Of a stretch of 64,000 bases of DNA, positions 52,505 through 60,346 are shown piece after piece. Each line of letters starts with the position of its first letter. Position 1 is the first letter of the stretch. Where the stretch lies: positions 1-64,000 of the forward strand of contig CAMKLO010000006.1 of the NCBI GenBank assembly GCA_946413655.1. Direction: 5' to 3'. A model generated the notes under the pieces. The model did no database searches. It was not told the origin of the DNA and worked only from the letters and a program-made list of their open reading frames with translations. Both the position numbers and the translations under genes were made by a program. The stretch is from an uncultured Fibrobacter sp. GTDB taxonomy: Bacteria; Fibrobacterota; Fibrobacteria; Fibrobacterales; Fibrobacteraceae.

Positions 52505-52591
52505 TGCAAAACTAATCTAGCATATTTTGCGCTTAACATTTGATTGCAACAACAAAAATGTGGCATGAAATGAGTCGGATGTTCTTAGTGC

Positions 52592-53251
52592 CTACGGCGC
52601 TTCCACCCTCACGATGGGGCTGTTGGTCTCGATGCCGTTCACGTGGCGGTCGAGCCAGTCAAGCAAAAGCGCGTCGCGTTCCGCCTGCGGGAGCGCAAAC
52701 TTCTCACGCCCTTCTTTCTGCATGAACACGTCAAGATAGGTCATCAAGACGCCCCCGGCGACAGACACGTTCATGGATTCAGTAATGCCGTACTGCGGCA
52801 GCTTGAACTCGTAATCGGCATGCGCGAGCGTATCCGGGTGATTCCCGTGGAACTCGCTACCTAGGTAAAACGCCATCGGCTGGTTCAAATCGAGGTCCAG
52901 CACGGAGTTCGTGGTGTTCGTGCTCGCCACGGCAATCTTGTAGCCCTTGGCACGCAGTTTTTCCATACAAAGCATGCGCTTCTTGTACAGATAAATACTC
53001 ATCCACTTGTACGAGCCCTTCAAAATGGACTTGTTCACACTATAGGCGTTGTCTTCTTCAATCACATGCACATCCTGGAGCCCAAAAACTTCCGCCGTGC
53101 GGATGACCGCAGAAATGTTGTGCGGGTCAAACAAGTCCTCAAGTACCATACAAAAATGACGCGTGCGACGGTTGACTACAGAAGTAAGCAACTCGCGACG
53201 TCTGTCTGTAACGCGAGCAAGCAGTGATTCCAAATCCCTCGGTTCACTCAT
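52592..53251 (-). CDS. trmH: SpoU/TrmH-family RNA 2'-O-methyltransferase
   Basis: 219 residues. SPOUT knot motifs: motif 1 LEDLFDPHNISAVIRTAEVF (about 37), motif 2 FYLGSEFHGNHP (about 131), motif 3 LPQYGITESMNVSVAGGVLM (about 151). The N-terminal helix RVTDRRRELLTSVVNRRTR matches TrmH, which methylates G18 of tRNA using S-adenosylmethionine; the same fold also covers rRNA enzymes. Overlaps the upstream gene by eight bases. 87 bases separate it from mlaD. Confidence 0.9.
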   Translation of the reverse strand: MSEPRDLESLLARVTDRRRELLTSVVNRRTRHFCMVLEDLFDPHNISAVIRTAEVFGLQDVHVIEEDNAYSVNKSILKGSYKWMSIYLYKKRMLCMEKLRAKGYKIAVASTNTTNSVLDLDLNQPMAFYLGSEFHGNHPDTLAHADYEFKLPQYGITESMNVSVAGGVLMTYLDVFMQKEGREKFALPQAERDALLLDWLDRHVNGIETNSPIVRVEAP

Positions 53252-54458
53252 TATTTGAATCCTTTTTTATAGTAATATTCGCCTTGAAATCGGACGGGTC
53301 AACGGACTTCGCCGGCACGGTGGAATCCATCGTTTGAGCCGAATCTGCAACAGGTTCAGGAACAGCTTCTACGACCGCATCCACAAACCCCGCAGAATCC
53401 GTTGTCGCCGTAGAATCGACGATGACGACATGCTGCTTGGGTTCAGCGGGTCTCAGGCGCGTAGGAGGCCTGTTCAGTTCTAGCATTTTGCGTTCAATAT
53501 TTATGGCATCCCCGAGTTTCCACGGGCCACCAGCAACCACACTATTAAACTCCGCCAAGTGACGTTCATTTTCCGGAGTGTGCAACCTCTTGTCCTTCGT
53601 GATAGGCTTCTTGTTTCCGCCAAAGTACATTTTCGACGCTTTCTTGATATCGCCCACGATGCCGTCAATCTTCGAATTGACCACGCTCTTGAACACGCGC
53701 AACTGCATAATGGAATTCAGCACGGAATTAGCAGGGAACACGATTGCTTTTAGTTTGTACTTAAGCGTCCGCGGGGCGACCAAGTCCATGTCCAGATAGG
53801 CAATCGCAGTCCCCTTCAACGACCACTTCAGAATCTGCGCATAGCCATAGCCAAAGAACATGTTGCGCAGCGCAGGCTTTGCACCGGCACTATCCTGCAG
53901 CGCCCAGTAAAAATCGCCCGAAAGCCCATGGCCGTTGCCACCAGAAAAATAGCGGCGGTCACGACTAGTGTATTGCAACGTATATTCCGTTTCCAGGTAG
54001 GCGTTGACGAGGTCCGCCGTAAAAGGCATGTTGTCGAACAAGTACGTGATTTCGTTCACCTCAAGAGGAATCGTCCCCTCGTTTTCGTAAATCGCCCTGT
54101 ACTGGCGACCGAGGCGCAGAAACACGTCCACCATCATGGGAGCCTTGAAATCGGTCGAAAAACCGCGATTCACGAGTTCCTTGTACGGAGCGCAGAATTC
54201 CTCGTTATATTCGACCTTCGGCCACAGCTTGAGTTCTTCCCCCGTGCAAGCCTCGTACTTGATATCGAGGCACTTGTTCATACCCGAACAGAATGCGCGC
54301 ATGTCGTCAGCCTTATTTTTTACTTTCATCAAGAGTTGCTTGCGAGTCACCTCCGACGCAGGGACGTTCGTGGTGGCAAAAGACAGGGAATAACCCAGTG
54401 CGAGCACAACGGCAAGGCACACGCTCACAAAAGAAGAACGGGAAAACACGCATCGCAT
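53244..54458 (-). CDS. Secreted protein of unknown function
   Basis: 404 residues from the ATG at 54458. AAGGAGGT ends seven bases before that ATG; a GTG three codons earlier lies inside the RBS itself and is rejected. Signal peptide MRCVFSRSSFVSVCLAVVLALG with probable cleavage after FA. The mature part has four Cys in the first third, a mixed alpha/beta body, and a Ser/Thr/Asp/Pro-rich low-complexity tail (about 340-400) ending in DSNNE. I recognise no family. Overlaps trmH by eight bases. Confidence 0.75.
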   Translation of the reverse strand: MRCVFSRSSFVSVCLAVVLALGYSLSFATTNVPASEVTRKQLLMKVKNKADDMRAFCSGMNKCLDIKYEACTGEELKLWPKVEYNEEFCAPYKELVNRGFSTDFKAPMMVDVFLRLGRQYRAIYENEGTIPLEVNEITYLFDNMPFTADLVNAYLETEYTLQYTSRDRRYFSGGNGHGLSGDFYWALQDSAGAKPALRNMFFGYGYAQILKWSLKGTAIAYLDMDLVAPRTLKYKLKAIVFPANSVLNSIMQLRVFKSVVNSKIDGIVGDIKKASKMYFGGNKKPITKDKRLHTPENERHLAEFNSVVAGGPWKLGDAINIERKMLELNRPPTRLRPAEPKQHVVIVDSTATTDSAGFVDAVVEAVPEPVADSAQTMDSTVPAKSVDPSDFKANITIKKDSNNE

Positions 54459-54485
54459 AAGGCACACCTCCTTTTTAGCTTAGGG

Positions 54486-56003
54486 TTACCTGAACTCCAG
54501 GCTATCTAAGGGAATCACGGTGAACGGCTTCAATGAATCGAACATGGATACAGGGCCGACTATCGAAATCGTCATCTTGTCCTTATCAAAATACTTAGCT
54601 ATCATCGCCTTGACCTGCTCCGCCGTCACTGCGTTGATTTCCGTCACATAATCGATGTAATGGTTATCCGATTTTCCCAAAAGTTCACCCTTCGCAAAAA
54701 TGGACGCAGTCGATGCCGGGGAATCGAACAAACTCGGCAGACTTTCGACCAGGGACTTCTTCGCCTGCGACAGTTCCTCCGCCGTAGGCCCGTCCTTCGC
54801 GAGCTTTTCCACTTCCTCGAAAATGAGCTTCATGGCAAAGCCGACCGTCTCGACCTTCGTCTGCAGAGCAATCGTCGTCATCGCCGTATCGCGGTAATCG
54901 TTACCGACCGTGCTATACACGCTATACGCAAGGCCCTCGTCGCTACGGACGCGGTTCATGAGTCTGGAGCTGAAGCTACCGCCACCTAAGATGAAACTTG
55001 CAACCGCGGTCGGATAGTAATCCGGATGCGGACGCTTCACGAACGGCTGATTCATAGTGATGTTCGCCTGCGTGATGTCCTTATCGACCACATATACGCC
55101 GGGCTTGCGGGCAAACGAAAGCGGCGTAGGCATCGACTTTTCTTCCGTCGAAACATCGACCTTCCAACCCTCAAAGAACGACTTGAGCATCGTCACCGCG
55201 GAATCCCTGTTGACATTTCCGGCGAGGGCGAAAACAATGCGCTTCGACGAGAACACACCCTTCGCGAGACGCTTCACGTCGGCGGCAGTGACCGCCTTAT
55301 ACTCTGTCGCGTTCGCATTCCAAAGCCTCGGGTTCGACACATAGTTCACCTTCGACTTGAGAGCCGAAAGCACCTTGGCAGGCGTCTCGTAGCGGCGTTC
55401 ATAAGAAGTCACGAAGTTCGCTTTCACAATTTCAAGCTGATCTTTGTCGAACGACGGGTCCGTAAGCACCTTTCGCGCCAGTTCGAGCATCGACGGGAAG
55501 TGCATAGAAAGGCAGTTAATATCGAATGCCGAAAGGTACGTGCCCACGCTCGTCGAAATCGACGAACTCACGAATTCCAGCGAATCTTCAAGCGCATGCG
55601 CCGTAATCCCACCGCCACCGCCACGACGAATCATGGAACCGACCATTTCAAAGGCCGCCTCGTCCTTCAGCACCAGAGGCAAGTTGCTCTCTTCAAAATA
55701 AACGGAAAAATCCACAAGCGGGAGCGTCGTGTCGCTCACGATATAGCCCGTAATGCCGTCAGCAATCTGCACGCGGTAATCCTTCGGGTAGGGCGCCACG
55801 TACTTGTATTCCGGAAATTCGATCTTGCTGTAATGTTCCGGCAACGAACTAGGCTGAACGAAGGAATCAGGCTCCTCCGCCGCAGCCGAAAAAAAGTCAG
55901 GCGTATGCTTGACATGGGACGACTTTTTCGGCATCATCGAACACGATGTCAAAACCACCAGGGCCGCACAGAAGGCGGCAGAAATCACATATTTCGTTTT
56001 CAT
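54486..56003 (-). CDS. M16-family peptidase-like lipoprotein lacking the zinc motif
   Basis: 505 residues. Lipoprotein signal with lipobox LTSC (Cys21). The fold follows the M16B (insulinase-like) pattern: N-terminal half with RIQ-type start VQIADGITGYIVSDTTLPLV, then the SSSISTSVGTYLSAFDINCL segment, and the second half with the conserved GGGSFSSRLMNRVRSDEGLA (about 335) and YSVYSTVGNDYRD. The HxxEH zinc site expected near residue 120 is absent; the equivalent place reads AFEMVGSMIRRGGG. It therefore resembles the non-catalytic partner of two-subunit M16B enzymes. No active subunit is visible in the window. Confidence 0.85.
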   Translation of the reverse strand: MKTKYVISAAFCAALVVLTSCSMMPKKSSHVKHTPDFFSAAAEEPDSFVQPSSLPEHYSKIEFPEYKYVAPYPKDYRVQIADGITGYIVSDTTLPLVDFSVYFEESNLPLVLKDEAAFEMVGSMIRRGGGGGITAHALEDSLEFVSSSISTSVGTYLSAFDINCLSMHFPSMLELARKVLTDPSFDKDQLEIVKANFVTSYERRYETPAKVLSALKSKVNYVSNPRLWNANATEYKAVTAADVKRLAKGVFSSKRIVFALAGNVNRDSAVTMLKSFFEGWKVDVSTEEKSMPTPLSFARKPGVYVVDKDITQANITMNQPFVKRPHPDYYPTAVASFILGGGSFSSRLMNRVRSDEGLAYSVYSTVGNDYRDTAMTTIALQTKVETVGFAMKLIFEEVEKLAKDGPTAEELSQAKKSLVESLPSLFDSPASTASIFAKGELLGKSDNHYIDYVTEINAVTAEQVKAMIAKYFDKDKMTISIVGPVSMFDSLKPFTVIPLDSLEFR

Positions 56004-56090
56004 CCATTAGAAAATAGTAAACTAAAATGAAACATTCCAACCTAGACCAATGATTTTAAGGTTTATCGTTCCACATTCCAAATTATGACG

Positions 56091-56096
56091 TATATT
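56091..56096 (+). promoter_or_regulatory. Possible -10 element for the putative ncRNA
   Basis: TATATT at 56091-56096, seven bases before the start of the long stem. No good -35 hexamer is visible 16-18 bases upstream. Confidence 0.35.
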
Positions 56097-56102
56097 AATA
56101 CT

Positions 56103-56248
56103 TGAGCCTTCCTAGTGGTCACAACACGCGAAGTAAGTCACCTCCGGCTTCCGCACAGATCTCCAGTCGAGACACAGAACCACCAGGAAGGCTTCTTCAA
56201 TCCCTCCTATGAAAAAGGCCCGGTGCGGACGCACCGGGTCTTTTATTT
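56103..56248 (+). ncRNA. Putative structured small RNA with intrinsic terminator
   Basis: Intergenic, no ORF. 56105-56119 pairs with 56179-56193: nine pairs, one A-C mismatch, five pairs, closing a 59-base interior. The interior can form a GCGAAG/CTTCCGC hairpin with the loop holding CACCTCC; a second C-rich stretch TCCCTCC follows the main stem (56201-56207). Both resemble anti-Shine-Dalgarno sequence. A strong terminator ends the unit. Too short and without the hallmarks for 6S, SRP, RNase P or tmRNA. The long stem is also symmetrical on the other strand, so orientation rests on the TATATT box. Confidence 0.5.
56217..56248. terminator. Strong intrinsic terminator, usable on both strands
   Basis: Ten-base stem GGCCCGGTGC / GCACCGGGTC with loop GGAC, then TTTTATTT on the + strand. 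The minus strand ends in CCTTTTTC, so it can also terminate the small-peptide transcript arriving from 56275. Confidence 0.85.
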
Positions 56249-56274
56249 AAACTTGTATGACGGAAGGTGTCAGG

Positions 56275-56415
56275 TTAGCCTAATTCACGATTATCTTCCT
56301 TATCGCTAAGCGGTGTAGTATACTCCGGACTGCCATCCAGCAAATTCATATGGTAACCCATTTCAACGACTTCCATTTCCGGAGCCATATATTCTTTTTT
56401 CTGTTTAAGATTCAT
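56275..56415 (-). CDS. Small peptide with KKEYMAP leader-like N-terminus, copy A
   Basis: 46 residues from the ATG at 56415 (RBS GAGGG five bases upstream); a longer frame to 56493 lacks an RBS and overlaps the neighbouring peptide gene. N-terminus MNLKQKKEYMAPEMEVVEMG followed by LLDGS and an acidic, Thr/Pro-containing tail. It shares its first 12 residues and the spacing to the LLxGS / LMGVS segment with the next peptide. Short peptides of this design are frequent in Bacteroidota and their relatives and can be precursors cut after a conserved leader; no modifying enzyme is nearby. Function unknown. Confidence 0.6.
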   Translation of the reverse strand: MNLKQKKEYMAPEMEVVEMGYHMNLLDGSPEYTTPLSDKEDNRELG

Positions 56416-56434
56416 TTTTCCCTCTGTATGAAAA

Positions 56435-56587
56435 TTAACCCAATCCACAGCCTTCACCGCATTCTGCACCTTCAAGAGTTTGCGAATCCTCATCGGATTC
56501 GCTAACTCCCATCAAACGATTCTGGTAGCGCACTTGGACGACGTTCATGGTTGGAGCCATGTATTCTTTTTTCTGTTCAGGATTCAT
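56435..56587 (-). CDS. Small peptide with KKEYMAP leader-like N-terminus, copy B, Cys/Gly-rich tail
   Basis: 50 residues. RBS AAGGGA lies eight bases before the ATG at 56587. N-terminus MNPEQKKEYMAPTMNVVQVR, then RLMGVSESDED and a C-terminal AECGEGCGLG with two Cys. Paralog of the peptide 19 bases downstream. The conserved N-terminal half with a divergent, Cys/Gly-ending tail is what ribosomally made, modified peptides look like, but this is only a resemblance. Confidence 0.6.
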   Translation of the reverse strand: MNPEQKKEYMAPTMNVVQVRYQNRLMGVSESDEDSQTLEGAECGEGCGLG

Positions 56588-56604
56588 TGGTGTGTCCCTT
56601 TTTG

Positions 56605-56775
56605 TTAAAAAATCTTGTTGGTAGAATTAATCCCTATCGCATCACCTTCTTGCCGTAGTAGGCTCCGCGGGCATTGTTCACGCCATTCACGCGGCGACCC
56701 CGCAGCGGCCCATGCCGATGTCGCAGCAAAAGCCGCCATCATCGCACTAACAGAAACCACACGAAAATTTTTCAT
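56605..56775 (-). pseudogene. Small secreted cationic peptide with a single-base frameshift
   Basis: ATG at 56775, signal peptide MKNFRVVSVSAMMAAFAATSAWA, then after AAAG the frame diverges. Removing one G from the GGGG run at 56698-56701 gives GRRVNGVNNARGAYYGKKV and ends at a TAG at 56634, while the actual frame runs on to TAA at 56605 with unrelated residues. The compact Arg/Lys/Gly/Tyr tail looks like the original mature peptide. Either a real frameshift or a homopolymer sequencing error. Encoded just upstream of the two KKEYMAP peptides on the same strand. Confidence 0.6.
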
Positions 56776-56820
56776 CAAGATTTTCCAATCCTTATTTTGA
56801 TGTTTTTTCAAACATAACAA

Positions 56821-57278
56821 AAACTTACATCATTTGCAACAAAATACGCACAATTTCCATTTTTTTTGGTACAAAATTATCCAAAACCCCATTTTTGAGC
56901 CAAGACCGCCACCCTTTTTCGCCCCCTAAAAAATTATTTTACAAAGATTTTTCACAAAAATTCCGGACAAACGGGTGAAAAAAGCGTGCAAAATGAGCGT
57001 CGCAGAAAAATGCTTGCATTTTTCTATGACCGAATGCAGCTCTGTGTGGCTCGGAACTTTAGTTCCGTTCACGGTTTATATTGATGAAATAGTCACCGAT
57101 GTAACTTGCACATTCATAGAAATTTTAATTTCGTTATGAATGTAGCTGGGTACTGCGGACGCCGTAGGCGTCAAAAGCGTGTTAATATATCGGTAGGGGA
57201 AATTCCTTTGCTCGAAATGAATTTTCAGAATCCATCGTCCGTGATATCGCAAAAGAATTTAACGTCATCGTCGATTCC
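56821..57278. other. Gene-free stretch with a cluster of short hairpins
   Basis: No convincing ORF. Contains four perfect or nearly perfect inverted repeats in 170 bases: 57004-57025 (AGAAAAATGC stem), 57052-57067 (CGGAACT stem), 57111-57142 (CATTCATA stem) and 57158-57172 (GACGCC stem). The first 120 bases are A/T-rich. Confidence 0.6.
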
Positions 57279-57750
57279 GTGAAAAACGACAAGAGCGACT
57301 TCGTCCATGACCGCTACTTCCGTTTCGCCTTTGCTGAACCGAAGCGTATGGCGGAACTCCTGACGCTTTTTTCGCGGCACAACGCCACGCTCAAGGCTTT
57401 TCTTGATACAATTGATCTTGCGAGCCTTCGCGGGGCGAAAGAAAACTTTTCCAGCGACAAGCATGTCGGTTCCGCGGACCTCGTTTTCGAGGTGGACCTC
57501 AAGGCGGGTGGCTTTACAGGACTCTACGTGGGCATCATCGCGGAGCACAAGTCAACGAACAAGGACGACGTGCTCTACCAGATTTCGGAATACTACCACA
57601 ATCTGTTCATGGAATGCAAGAAGGGGTACCGAGCAGGAACGCAAGAAGAACGAAATCGAAAGTGCTGCCCGCGACAAGAAAATCGCGGAATATTTGCATT
57701 CAATAGGAGTTCCTGCGGAAAGTATCACCGCAGCACTCGCTATCAAGTAG
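57279..57750 (+). pseudogene. Decayed Rpn family (recombination-promoting nuclease / PD-(D/E)XK) gene
   Basis: The first ~115 codons give FVHDRYFRFAFAEPKRMAEL, LFSRHNATLKAFL and the nuclease core segment LYVGIIAEHKSTNKDDVLYQ (Glu/Lys of the PD-(D/E)XK motif), then ISEYYHNLFMECKKG. After about base 57625 the family's C-terminal part continues in the +1 frame (KKNEIESAARDKKIAEYLHS, then GVPAESITAALAIK and TAG at 57750). Complete relatives are near 300 residues, so a central block is missing and the reading frame changed at the join. The GTG at 57279 has no RBS and the frame is open upstream to 57186. Likely a non-functional remnant. Confidence 0.75.
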
Positions 57751-57763
57751 CGCAATTTCTAAA

Positions 57764-58792
57764 CTAGCTGAATCTTCCGTTCAGCTGCTTGCGGCGGCGG
57801 CCGCGTTCCGAGACAACGGCTTCAATTAAGAACAGCAAGGCAGCCAGTCCAAGGAAAATCTGGTAACGGTCCTGGTAATTTTCCATGCGGTCGCTGCTCT
57901 GGTCCTTCTTTTCGAGCGTCGCGATTTCGGTCAGCACCTTCTGCAGCTGGAACTCGCCCGGGCTTGCGTAAAAGTAGAGTGCCCCCGTCACGTTCGCGAT
58001 TTCCTGCAATGTGCCTTCTTCAAGGCGGGTCGTCACGATGTTGCCTTGCATGTCCTTCTTATAGACGCTCCCGCCGTTCTTGTCCTTGAGCGGTATGGGC
58101 ACGCCTTCGCGGGAACCTATACCGATAGTATATATCTTGATGCCCATTTCGGCAGCTTCTTTCGCGGCGTTCACGGCGGCAGCCTCAAGCTCTTCGCCAT
58201 CGCTCATAAGCACCATGATGGAATGCTGGCTTGGTCCACCGGAGTTTTTGAACAAAGTCATTCCCTTGCGGATGGCTTTTTCCAGGTTCGTGCCCGGCAT
58301 GAGCCATCCCGGATTCAGTTCGCGCAGCACCATCTGCACCGTGCCGTAATCGAGCGTCAAGGGGACCATTACCTGCGCCTCGCCACTGAACGCCACCAAG
58401 CCCACGCGGTCGCCTGTCAGCGATTCGAGGAACGAGGAAATCTCGTGGCGGCTACGGACCAGGCGGTTCGGCTTCACGTCCTCGGCAAGCATCGAAAGCG
58501 AGATGTCCTGCAAGAGCACAAGGTCCTGCCCGCGGCGTTCCACGTGCTCCATTTTACGGCCCCACTGCGGGCGCGCAAGCGCAACGAACAAAAACGCAAT
58601 CGCGAGGAGCAACAGCAAGACCTTCGTGAGGCGCCTCCACGGCGAAACGCTTGTCGAAAGTTTCGTCAGCATGGGCAGCGAAACAAAACGGGCCGCCAAC
58701 TTTTTACGACGATGATACGCATACACAAACAAGAGCGCAAAGAGAGGCAGGGTAAAAAGCCCCCACAAAAAATTCGGTTCAGCAAATCTCAT
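57764..58792 (-). CDS. batB: BatB-like von Willebrand factor A membrane protein
   Basis: 342 residues from the ATG at 58792, supported by TGGAG ten bases upstream and by the family start RFAEPNFLWGLFTLPLFALL. Two N-terminal membrane helices (about 7-25 and 55-75, with FVALARPQWG), a VWA domain with MIDAS motif LLQDISLSML (about 92), SGEAQVMVPLTLDY and MSDGEELE, and a last membrane helix near 315-332. In the Bat (aerotolerance) operon this protein works with BatA, which here lies beyond an inserted gene. Confidence 0.88.
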   Translation of the reverse strand: MRFAEPNFLWGLFTLPLFALLFVYAYHRRKKLAARFVSLPMLTKLSTSVSPWRRLTKVLLLLLAIAFLFVALARPQWGRKMEHVERRGQDLVLLQDISLSMLAEDVKPNRLVRSRHEISSFLESLTGDRVGLVAFSGEAQVMVPLTLDYGTVQMVLRELNPGWLMPGTNLEKAIRKGMTLFKNSGGPSQHSIMVLMSDGEELEAAAVNAAKEAAEMGIKIYTIGIGSREGVPIPLKDKNGGSVYKKDMQGNIVTTRLEEGTLQEIANVTGALYFYASPGEFQLQKVLTEIATLEKKDQSSDRMENYQDRYQIFLGLAALLFLIEAVVSERGRRRKQLNGRFS

Positions 58793-58850
58793 TATAGACT
58801 CCAGTAAACTCGCCCTCAATCTTTGGGCAACAAGAATATACAAAATTCGA

Positions 58851-58968
58851 AGTTACTAGAGTTGAGTTACTAGAGTTGAGTTACTAGAGTTGAGTTACTA
58901 GTTACTAGTTAATAGTTAATAGTTACTAGAAACAGCGATAAGAACATCTCTAGTAACTCAAAACTATA
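58851..58968. repeat. AGTTACTAG repeat element, copy 2 (short form)
   Basis: Three tandem 14-base units AGTTACTAGAGTTG, then AGTTACTAG/TTAATAG units, an interior AAACAGCGATAAGAACATCT, and an inverted end CTAGTAACT. Lies in the divergent region between batB and the GGDEF gene. Confidence 0.75.
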
Positions 58969-59037
58969 TTACCAATTCTTTTCGTACAAAAAGTTTGCAA
59001 TTATTTTATATTTTCCCATAAGGTTTAGGTTGCGAGA

Positions 59038-60207
59038 ATGTCTTACACAGGTCTTATAGAAATCAACATCATCTGCATAGCAGTGTTGCTCATTACGCTG
59101 CTACAGTTCAAAGAAAGTGTCCTTAGGCACCTAGAAGAGCGCATTCTCGGCTTTACCATCATCGATACCATCATCTACATTGTGCTGAGCACAGTGACCA
59201 AGATGCTGTACATGATCCACGTGCAAAACGACCTTTACGGGCACAACCAGAAAATCTGCGTCGTTTATGCAATCATGTACTCGTTGAGCCTCATCTCCTC
59301 GCTCCTTCTCGGGCAGCTCTGGTTTTCCTTCATATTCCTCCGAATCCGCAAGAGCGTCTATTCCTACAAGCACTTGTTCCCGCTTTTTTCGACGCCAAGC
59401 ATCATCGGCATCTTCATCTGCATCGGAATCAGCATCTACGGGTTCACCAACGACTGCCACGCGACAACGCTACAGTTCAGAAGGCTTTTGCCCTTCCTCA
59501 TCGGGCTCAACCTGCTCTACATCATCGCGACGATGGTCATCGGCATCCAGAACGCCATTGCGCAAAAGAACTCCACGAACCGCAAAGAAGCGATTTATCT
59601 CTCCTTCATCGCCTTCATCCCCAGTTTTTCGTGCATTCTCCAGTACTTCATCCCAGACATTCCGCTCACGGACCCCATCTTCGCGCTTACGCTCCTGCAT
59701 GTCTATGTCACCCTCCTGAAGTACAGGATTACGTCGGACCCGCTGACCAACGTGAACAACAAGATACGACTCATCGACTACCTGCAATACATCACCCAGC
59801 ATCAGGACCCGAGCAAGCGTCTGTTCATTCTGGTAATGGAAGTGGACTATTTCAAGGCGATTATCCACAAGTTCGGCTACGAAATGGCAGACAGCGTCAT
59901 CGCAGACCTCGCTGCATTCTTCAAGCGCCAGTGCCGCGAACAAAAGGGATTTTTAGCAAGAACCGGAGAGAACCAGTTCTCGATTATCATGGAAAGCAAC
60001 GAACTCTCCGAAATCGAATCGTTCTGTCAAAAGCTCATCCGCGAATGCGAACGCGACGGCATGCAGGCGAACATGAACACATGGAAGGTTTCGTTCAGTA
60101 TCCATTATGCCGACATCTCGAACATTTCTTCTAGCAACATTTCCAAGATTTTCAACGAAGCCCAGAAGAACTGCTACAAGCCCGAAACCCCGGCACCAAA
60201 GGAGTAG
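59038..60207 (+). CDS. Multi-pass membrane protein with degenerate GGDEF domain
   Basis: 389 residues. Seven or so membrane helices in residues 5-225, then a GGDEF-like domain from about 228: DPLTNVNNKIRLIDYL (normally DxLTGLxNR), MEVDYFKAIIHKFGYEMADS (normally DxDxFKxxND), and RTGENQFSIIMES at about 307, where the active-site GGDEF reads TGENQ. Loss of those residues argues against diguanylate cyclase activity; it may bind nucleotide or be a membrane sensor. It runs against batA and batB and separates them, with repeat elements on both sides. A TTATATT-like -10 lies upstream. Confidence 0.85.
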   Translation: MSYTGLIEINIICIAVLLITLLQFKESVLRHLEERILGFTIIDTIIYIVLSTVTKMLYMIHVQNDLYGHNQKICVVYAIMYSLSLISSLLLGQLWFSFIFLRIRKSVYSYKHLFPLFSTPSIIGIFICIGISIYGFTNDCHATTLQFRRLLPFLIGLNLLYIIATMVIGIQNAIAQKNSTNRKEAIYLSFIAFIPSFSCILQYFIPDIPLTDPIFALTLLHVYVTLLKYRITSDPLTNVNNKIRLIDYLQYITQHQDPSKRLFILVMEVDYFKAIIHKFGYEMADSVIADLAAFFKRQCREQKGFLARTGENQFSIIMESNELSEIESFCQKLIRECERDGMQANMNTWKVSFSIHYADISNISSSNISKIFNEAQKNCYKPETPAPKE

Positions 60208-60222
60208 CGCGGAGGAATGCGG

Positions 60223-60345
60223 AGTAACTAGTTACTAGTTACTAGTTACTAGTTATTAGTAATTGCGATAAGAACGTCTCTAGTTACTAGTAACTCTGAA
60301 CTAGTAACTGCGCCGGCACCCTAGTAACTTAGAACTCGAAACTCA
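60223..60345. repeat. AGTTACTAG repeat element, copy 3 (short form)
   Basis: GAGTAACTAGTTACTAGTTA and further units, interior AATTGCGATAAGAACGTCT, then inverted CTAGTTACTAGTAACT and two more spaced CTAGTAACT units. Lies between the convergent stops of the GGDEF gene and batA. Confidence 0.75.
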
Positions 60346-60346
60346 C

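Noticed and set aside
56103..56248. 6S RNA, SRP RNA, RNase P RNA or tmRNA
   Set aside because: The length, absence of the GGAAGCAGC-type SRP tetraloop region, and absence of a tRNA-like or RNase P core exclude a confident assignment.
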